A stretch of 60,000 nucleotides of DNA from Acanthaster planci (lineage: Eukaryota > Echinodermata > Asteroidea > Valvatida > Acanthasteridae). Below are positions 51,443 to 60,000 of the stretch, in pieces. The translations under genes were made by a program, and so were the position numbers. The notes under the pieces were generated by a model, which saw only the letters and a program-made list of their open reading frames with translations, had not been told where the DNA came from and searched no databases. Location of the stretch: the NCBI RefSeq assembly GCF_001949145.1, contig NW_019091492.1, positions 275,640 through 335,639 of the forward strand, in the 5' to 3' direction. Positions within the stretch are counted from its first letter, which is position 1. Each line of letters opens with the position of its first letter.

Positions 51443-54400
51443 TTAGGGTTACGTTTTAGGCTACTGAATGACCTACATTAAAATTGGGGTTCATCTAAAT
51501 TAAAACAGACGCTGCTCAAGTTAACTATCGTGGATCTTTCAAGGAAACGGAACTTTAGCGCAGCAAAAATTTCCAATCAACTCGGTTAACCACTTGTTAA
51601 CTCATAAAGATTTTGGTGATTTTATTTCTCGCACATGTCTTGTTATTCGTACAATATCACTCATTCTCTGGGGTGAAAGTTGTTTTGCGAAAATCACTTT
51701 TCTTTGAGACGATTGTTTTTTGGATCTATTGCTCGAGGCTTCCCTGATGGCTGCACAGTATGCAGGTGGGTTGCGTATAGGTGCGGGCGTGCACTTCCCC
51801 GGCAACTCCCAACAAAGACCGTGGCATCGTCACAGTGTCTCTTATGAGTCTAGCTCACGACTCTGTCGGTCTCACACTTTGTCTGCTCCTCACACAGTTT
51901 TCACACACAGGCGGCTTGCCAAAAGAAGGGGTCTCGAAAGTGGTTTTTAATGGTCCAGATCAAGGAGCAAATTGGAGGCAGTGAATTTTCCGCTGGGCGT
52001 GAAAGGCTAATGATGAACTCGCAAAGGGAAATAGTTGAGCCCCGACAACTTGGGCCGTTCAAGGCGCAGCTGACCGTATAGGTCTCACGATCAAGTCCTG
52101 ATTGCCCGCGTAGGCATTTACCAACTCGTTTGCTCCTAGTAATGACGATTACACACCGCTTCGGTGTTTCTCGCTGGGTACATCCTCCACAGATTGCTAA
52201 CTCAATACTCTTTTTATCTTTTTTTTTCTTTTTATCTTTTTCAGCTGGTGGAAATACTACGCATTACAACTACTCCTTGCTTCGCATGGGCAAGCCATAA
52301 TTCTCTTTTCCACGGTAGATTAAGCAAAGGAGTGGACAGACTTGAGTGTTCTGCCGACACAGAAAGGCGTGCCACATAATGTTCGGTTCGTGGGTTTGAA
52401 ACACGGAAGTTAATCTTCAATATAACATGACTGCTCGATTCAGTTGGTAATCTTTCATTGTTACACAAACAGCGAGATAAACGAACAAGAACAAAATGTG
52501 AAACAAATTCTTTTCAATTAAACTGAATTACTGCGTTCATCATTCAATCATGAGAATCCAAAAAGGCCTTGGATGTATTGGCGTTAAAATCCTGACAAAA
52601 GTCTCAGATCTCAGCCTTGAAATATTAAAGGGTAATTGACAAAAACATCGAACGAGACATACGCAGATTTATTGTTACAATTTGCGCTCAAAAGATTCTG
52701 GGTATAGGCCAAGTTCCGCCTGACATATCGACGTATTCTTGAATTATAGTTATGATGGTTTAGGCTTGAAATGTCACGGATATGGGCTTCCCGTGTCATA
52801 ATAAAACATATCGAAGTAGATTGTATGTCTGCTTGACTATAGAGAGGACTATATTTCGTTACGTTGAGTGCAACGCATTTGAACTGCCACGAGGACTACA
52901 TTTATTACTGCATTACGGCTGTGATTCCACCAATACGATACAAAAAAATAACTGAAACAAGACTCCATATTGTTAAACTGAGAGATGGTTCGTAGGCCTA
53001 AGTAGGTTTTTAAATTTTGTATCAATAACCTGCGCCTTAACAACATTTATCGACACGCCTTTAATCACAGGGTATTTTAAAAATGAATTTCTAATTCATT
53101 ACGTAATTCGCAAAAGACCACAGTATAGTAATTTATTGGAATCTGAATACTACCTTCTTTGTTTTTTGGTAGGCTTTTATTCATGCCATCAATAATTTCT
53201 GACAACTAAAAGTTCAATATTCGTGAACACTTTACGTCGTAAAGTCTGAATTTTCGTGCATTGAAAGTCCAGACGAAAATAAATTTGCCTCACACGCCAT
53301 TAAAATTATCTCTTAAAAACATTCCCTGCAATTACACAATGGTTCGCCGAGCAACATCGTCCTTGGCCGATAGTGTAATCACGTTTTACAATTTACTTCA
53401 CAAGTGGGGCTGTAAGTATGCGCTGTTTAGACGTCAAGTCAGGCACGGCAGGTCTATTGTTCCTAAAATATCCTCTTTTTATTGTGATAGGAGCGTTTCT
53501 TTTGATATGGGCTTTATGAATTGATAGCGCCCCGGGGCAGAAATGTGCGGAATGAAAGGGACAGGCAAATTATGAAAACACGCTAAAAATGAACAAGGGC
53601 GGGAAATAACCGACGCCAGATTTCTCGTTACAGGGAACGCGTTGAGGCGAATGTGACTACCGATATGGGTGTTACGGCCTAGCTAGACTTAAGGTTTTCG
53701 ATGACTTCAAAAAGGCCTCAGGACTAACCCGTCTATAAAATCTCGTTTTTTTCATCGGCAGGCCCTACAAACTGTAAAAATTGCATCCCATTTTCGTTTA
53801 ACGTATTTCAGGATTCATATTTCTATTTCAAAATTTTTATCCATTTTCATTAAGAGTAATACCTCAGCAAACACCATCCCTCCGAAAAAGAAATGATCTG
53901 TGATTTGCTTAAAATGGTGGCTGTGTAAAACAAAAAGATCTTTACTCCTCTACATGAAAGGCGGTATTTCGATTATTAAAGGCTGAATAGTTAAGATTTT
54001 GAGTACGCTCAACAACACTTTCTATCGAAAGGTTGTTGACTTGTGAAACTTTTGTAAATTAACTTCGCAAAACAATAACTCACCGAAAAATCGCACTTTC
54101 TTATAGCTAGTCGCAGGCAAAATGATATGTCATCATTGTCAATGAAAGTACAGCTATGGCAATTCCGTTCTTAGTCATTGTAACATTAAACATAATTTGT
54201 TCTACTTCTGTGCGCGCTTCCCACTTATTGGCCTGAAGTGAGATCATTTAATCATTTCCCTATTAATTTTTCTTCTCAGAGCATTAATATATGCAAGAAA
54301 GGATTGAACTAGGTTTTGGTTTCAGGTTCACACTTCAATTTGACAAACAGTTTCTTTTAAAAACACTTGCCTTTTGACTAGGATAGGGAAAAACTCCGTG

Positions 54401-57400
54401 TTCTGACTTTTTGATTACTGTGCCAGACGAGACAGACTTTGTAGAATTTGTCTGGGGTTAAAAAATGTGATGAGTCCGCATCGCAACGCCTCACTACTAT
54501 TTTTCGTATCTAGATCCCATGCACAAGTTACGACGTGTCACACCGAGTTTGTTATTACACACGTAGCCCAGAAGGCAAGGCAACGAGAGCTGCGAGTATA
54601 TAGTATGTTTCTTTGAGTGTCGAGATAGATCAGAAAATGAATGAGCCCATTGATCATAAGTAAAATAACATCAGATGAGTATAGATTTAGTAATCGATGT
54701 GAAGCGTGTATTTGTCAGGTCGTAAAACAAAATCGTAAGGCCTTCACCATAATTGTGAAACAAAAATTGCGTTAGGAAAAACGTGACTAAAAAGAGCTCT
54801 CCCTCTCTGCATTAGTTTGAAAATGTACTTTGTCTCAGGTACTCCATTACATGTATTCTGAAATGTGATTAGCAGACCATCGTTAAGGAAAAGTTGGGAA
54901 AACACTCCTATAAAAAATGCAGTTGTGTGTCAGCCATGATGTTTCGTCAAAGCATTTGAACCTATAGTGTAGATGGAAGACAATTCAGTGAAGAATTTTG
55001 CGACGTTCTCCTTTGATACTGGAAATAAGTCAATTTCCTGTTAATTTATTTTCTGTTTCCCGTGGTTACCAGCGAGCCAACCACACGCCCGTTACGATTA
55101 CCCTGCCTCTAGCATGTCAAAGTTCCTTACATGTAATCGGATAAAGAGTCGACGAAGTGGACGATTCCATCAACCGTAACTTACCTACATGACTCGCCTA
55201 AATACCTAACTTCAACCTCTACGTCCAAAAGCTTATAAATCGCAAATATTTGACTGCACTTTTTAATCTGTGAGAAAGTTTCTTTAAAGTTTCTTTAAGA
55301 GTTAAGACGCTGGTCTGATCCGAATGGTAAACCTTTCGAAAGCATCTCTTGCGAGATTAAGAGAATAATAAGGTTACCTCGGTGCGCTAAAACAAACGTG
55401 AGTGGATCATTCTAAGAATAAACAAGAGCATGCAATATTTATTCATTTTAAAAAATAAAGAGCCTACACTTACCATGTCTCTCCGAACAGGTTAACAGGA
55501 CACAGCACTCCTAGATTGCTGTTTTTCCAGGTCATGAGCTTCAACCTGATCCCATGAAAATAATTCCCTTTAAAGAAAGTTTCATCATTAATTTCCCCAT
55601 AGACTGTCAAATTTGTCTTGGTCCTGATGAGGAATCACTGTGTGTGACTGCTGACAAGGGTGTTCCTTGGAATATACAACTAAGACACCAGGCTTAAAAG
55701 TCGACCGCGTCATTTATACATAACACCTAGACCAGAGCCGTTCCTTCATCTCGTATAATTTCCCCGTTATGTCTTTCCTAGTGTTTCGAACATGGCTGCC
55801 CGAAAGTAGCCATCATAGTCACATGCACGTACTCATTCACTCCCCTCGTTTCCTGCGCACTACACGGCCAGACCAAGTCTAACAGACTGCAGCCTGCTGT
55901 AGCGCCTGGCGTCCACTTATATTTTCAATCCTGTACCAAATGGCATTGTCCAATTCAGCATTGGATACAAAAAATATCAAAAGGGCCTTCTTTTCAATTC
56001 TGAAAACAAAATCATCGGGAAACCAAGGATAGCGACAGCCCATTCTTCCTTTGCCCTGGACCATTGTTGCACGTATAGATTTTCACGTGGTGAACAATGG
56101 CCGCAAACATTGCGTTGCCCCCAATTCTCCTGTCGATATGTCTATTTGATTTATTTCAATACATCCGCGCACGCAGTGCCGTCGCTGCTACATTCGCAGG
56201 CACTCAGAAAAGAAAGGCCACTTTTTCAATTCACAAAAACGAGTTCCTTCCATTTTACCCGCGCATACAAGAGCGCGTCTCATTCTTATATACAAAAAGG
56301 CTTCTTTCTCTAGGATGTCTGCGTTTCTTTGACAAACAAGGAGGAGAGGGCTCACTGCGAAATGGATTCACCTGCCATCACTAGTATAAGTAAAGAACTA
56401 AAAACATGGTACAATGGCAGACGCTTTCTTTCCAGTCAACAAACAAAAACCTATCAGCGACGCTACGACAATACCGCACTTTCAAACTGAAAAAGAGGAA
56501 AGAAACCTGGTCGCAATATCCCCCAGAAATTGTCGCCTTTACCGCGTGGGAAATCAAGCGCAGTGTAGGCTCTGCTTCATACAAGAAACTGATTTGTACA
56601 GGAACAGAGATTGCCCCGTCGCTGGCGTCCCTCAGGCATACGATCAAAGAACCTCATCTAGGGAAATTTGACTGAGTGTTCCACTTTTTCCCGCCTGGAG
56701 ACCAGATCTTGGTGATGAGCAGCAAGCACGGCGAGAATGACACGAGAACGTGACGATTTGTAAGCGGACACCTGGACTTGAACAAAACGACACCGCTGCG
56801 TTCGTGTTCAGGAAAACCAGTGTTCAACACATCCTATTTTAGCTAGTTATTTAGATGTAAAATCAGACATTCATATCAGTTGATGGTAATTTACAAAATT
56901 TAAGTTCTGTATAATAACACTTTCATTAATTTTCTACGTTTTACAGGACCTTCGCATACCATGAAAAGGTGTTAAGTACGCGACGACTCCAAGTAGGATT
57001 ATCAGTAAAATCCATATTAAATTGATTATTTAAAAAATTCTCTTGCACCGTAAACAATATTTTCCGCTTTTAACTCACTGCCATTTAAACCTGTTCGCTG
57101 AACCTTTACACCAGACTAAAACAACAGCTCTGAAACCTTAAAAATATTTTGATGTTGTTATTTGGTATGCTGTTTTGGGCAATTAATCATTCATATTCCA
57201 TCTGTCACATACGCAATGTTTGGAACAAAACAGCTGGCTTGTCTGCCTGCATGGCTTTGACAGCAACATTACGTTAAAAATTCTAACTTATTTTTATAAC
57301 ATTGTATCTATCGATATTTTCAGTAATAAACATACATTTTGCTTTTGCACATGGGAAGTCACTGCCACGTTATATAAGCACGTAAACGCTTTGCACATGG

Positions 57401-59219
57401 TTTACAGCTCCCTGAATTTTGTTTTTGTATTTCGAAAACTAGTCTGAAAATTCCAAATATTGGGTTTTGCTGGTAATCCTAAGCACGCCTTCATGAATCT
57501 ATCATCAGAAAACGCGGATGAGTTTGTACCGAAGGTCATTGGTAAACCGGGAGTGGAGGACAACGGGGGCAAAGGCTTTATTTTAATGAAGTGAAATGAT
57601 TTGGGGGCTGTGTCATTTCCCTTTCTTCCTGAAGCATGTGAAAAGCTTGTGAAAATTTAAGCCTCACCCTTCAAAAAGGTTACTTGCTGACGGCATTTGT
57701 AGTATGAGATGCCATACAAGCTTTGTAGGATATAATTGATAACGAACCTTACCTGGAGACACCGTTTAGTACTTACCTGATATTATTACACTTTGATTAA
57801 CTCCTTCCCAATTTTGGTGTTGATTAATTAAAAATTTGGATTGGAAGGCTATTTTCCAACTTTACAATAGAAAGACAGATTGTAAACAGTAAAAACTTTA
57901 ATCAAATATATCGTTTTGATATGAGGTAAACGCACCCAAGTGCAAACATTATACATCAAAATTTATGTACATTTCTATCATGAACAGCACCAGCAGATAT
58001 ATGGTCTCGAATCCACAACCCCACCCCCAACGTCCGCGGCCGGATAACCTCAGCATTTGGTTACCCCATCCTTCCACTGACCGACATGGATTTACGCCAT
58101 TGTATCTTATTTTCTCAGAAATACGAGTACAGAAGGCCAGTGACAAAAATGCCAAATGAAGAAACAAGTGTAAGTTCCCGAAAGATTACCTTGATTAAAG
58201 AGACGAAGTTTCCGTCGAAGGGTTCTTCAGAATGAATGGAGAGAGTATATTGTAAGTTTAAAAGTTATAGACATTAGAGGTGAGTAAATACCGGGTACAA
58301 TACATTTAAAATGGAACACGTTGATAAGAGGATAAGCTGTATTCCCGTTTCCCTTTTGAAAATTCCCTTTTGAACATTGAAAATAAGAGAATGAACCAGT
58401 ATATACCTGTAAACAGAAATGACTAGTAGGCGTGCTTGTGCTTATGTTAGTGTAACACCAGCAATGGAAAATTAATTCACTATAAAGTACATGCACGATA
58501 GAGTTATGCAGTGCAATATAGGAATGGTTAAAAATGAATAGACCTGTGATACCAGTATGTGGTCTTGACGGAATAAATTATCACGTGAGGAGTTTCTAAA
58601 AATGTTAGCTCGTCACAAAGGTTTGTTTGACCTCAAGGAGGAAAAAAATTAAAAATCTTGAGAATAGATCAAAGCTTGACACAACATTAATCCAGCCATG
58701 GATGGGGTTGGATAGGGTGGAATGTTGTATAATTTGGGAGCCTTTCTGTTCCAGCTCGTGCCAGTATCATAGTTCGTACAAAAGCGCTCCTTTCATCCAA
58801 AGACTAAATTTCGAGAAAGATACTAAGTAGATAAAAATGATTAAGCAAAACTTTCAAAAGCAGTATGCACCAGTCACAGGAGAAGCATTTATCATCTGCA
58901 GTCATCGCATTAACACTTACAACCTCGTTAACTCCCTCTGGAATGCACATTTCTTAATCCTGCTCAGTTCGTATCTGTTTTGACGTCAACCGGATGTCCA
59001 TCCATTCATTGGAAATTTCTTTTTTTTTTCTTCAGTTCAAATGTTTTCGACATCCATTTTAGCTTTTCGTATTGGTGCTTATCACAGAACACATATGACC
59101 TAAACAAGTGTGATTTACAAGCCCCTGGGCCTTGCATTAAGCTACCTTACGAGGCGATTTCTAAACTGATCAACTTTATTCTTTTTCTGATTTCCGATCC
59201 AAAAGCAATCCACTCCAAA
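51443..59219. other. non-coding stretch, no supported gene
   Basis: No recognisable gene. An ATG-led frame at 56097-56384 (starting MAANIALPPILLSICLF) has a fair start context and a hydrophobic N-terminus but no domain, and other frames overlap it on both strands. One TAGGCCTA lies at 52993-53000. A sequence at 52070-52100 resembles a B box but has no tRNA fold around it. Confidence 0.45.
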
Positions 59220-59564
59220 ATGTCAACGCTGCTCTTCCTAGTGAGAGAGGATAGGTGCAGAGGTAAAGCCCAAGTGGCGCTCAACGCTTCTAGGCTGAAT
59301 TCCCAAGAGAAATCTTACAATCTAATTATACTTCTACCAGTACGAAACACGAAATGCTACTGGATAGTTTCTCTACTGGAGCTGATCGTAGGAGGGGCCC
59401 CATGGGACCGTTACACCACCCTAACCCCAGGTCAGACCCGCCGGCAAGCAGTTGGTCTCGTTCGTCGCAATCGCGCCGTAAGCTCCAGCAATCGACTAAC
59501 GGTGTCGCCAGTAAAGTCTGTCTTGCTAGCTCTAAGTAGAAATAAAATGTTGAATAATTCGTGA
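59220..59564 (+). other. open frame of 114 codons, function unknown
   Basis: From the ATG at 59220 the frame is open for 114 codons, and it extends upstream without a stop to about 58980, giving 194 codons in all, the longest open stretch here after Sox. The peptide has no recognised domain; it begins MSTLLFLVRED and has a basic, Ser/Arg-rich C-terminal half. The upstream half is Phe-rich, which suggests AT-driven chance. An open stretch of this length is only marginally unusual in 60 kb, so it is listed as a weak candidate for an exon. Confidence 0.15.
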
Positions 59565-59835
59565 GTCCGAGGAGGGGAAGCTTCTGGTATTAAAAAGATC
59601 CCCAAGCGACAAGCCAGCCGGGGCATGTGATACACATGTTAAGATTAAATTGGTGTCGACTGAGATCATAATACGAGAAAATCTAGGGATACAATTTTGA
59701 CGCTTATAGCACGACGACTGTTTTATTCTTCTTGCTGTATTTTCACCTAATGGTTAAGGATTAATGAGTAGATTGTTAACATACCTGGAAGATTACTGAA
59801 TGATTTCGGGTGTCCAGAAGCAGGTTTTAATTCAT

Positions 59836-59883
59836 CTTAACCTATTATCTTCAACATGTCTTAGCCTATTATTTTCAACATAT
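59836..59883. repeat. 24-bp tandem duplication
   Basis: Two adjacent 24-bp units, CTTAACCTATTATCTTCAAC plus ATGT and CTTAGCCTATTATTTTCAAC plus ATAT, differing at three positions. Confidence 0.8.
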
Positions 59884-60000
59884 CAGTCTACTTTAATCTC
59901 TGGAAGAAGAGAAATGAAATTGCAAAACGGCAGTGTTGTCGGATTATGATTATCATTGTATCTAATCTTTCTTGTGCACAAACAAAATAGCCCCTGACAT

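Noticed and set aside
52070-52110. B-box-like GATCAAGTCC suggesting a tRNA gene
   Set aside because: No acceptor or anticodon stem can be drawn around it and no matching A box.
56097-56671. ATG-led frames with hydrophobic start at about 56.1 kb
   Set aside because: Three frames overlap without domains or splice evidence; too weak to call a gene.

Overview
This window looks like animal nuclear DNA, mostly non-coding, AT-rich and repeat-poor, around one clear gene: an intronless SoxB1-class (Sox1/2/3-like) transcription factor on the minus strand at 12777-13748. The diagnosis rests on a full SOX HMG box, the SoxB1 C-terminal motif and the terminal PLTHM. The organism is not identifiable from sequence alone. 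The invertebrate-style CpG content, the SoxB1 sequence and the frequent palindrome GTAGGCCTAC make me think of a marine deuterostome (hemichordate or echinoderm), but this is an impression.

Layout. 1-7600: no supported gene. 7669-7735 (minus): a possible first coding exon of a secreted protein (signal peptide running into a splice donor). 8000-10380: nothing supported. 10399-10640: a GC-richer, CCAAT-rich module with a perfect 22-bp palindrome, downstream of Sox. 11383-12776: likely Sox 3' UTR. 12777-13748: Sox coding region. 13749-14290: its promoter, with a TATA-like box, five CCAAT boxes and a SOX-POU composite site. 14291-28600: a long non-coding stretch with a 49-bp tandem duplication. 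28601-30080: a mobile-element patch with a foldback (MITE-like) element and a decayed Penelope-like retroelement whose GIY-YIG endonuclease can still be read across three frames. 30200-60000: mainly gene desert with a 31-bp minisatellite (39.2 kb), two copies of a tRNA-derived SINE (42.4 and 47.5 kb), a 21-bp minisatellite (50.8 kb), a short dispersed repeat in opposite orientations (48.3 and 51.4 kb), and a few weak open frames.

Functionally, the picture is a developmental regulator in a gene desert, the usual setting for SoxB1 genes whose enhancers lie in flanking non-coding DNA. The promoter contains a composite site that SoxB1 protein itself could bind with a POU partner. A second CCAAT-rich module 3' of the gene shares a 12-mer with the promoter. 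I found no CRISPR array, rRNA or convincing tRNA gene. No operon-like or defence system is visible; the most unexplained signal is the strong over-representation of the TAGGCCTA palindrome.
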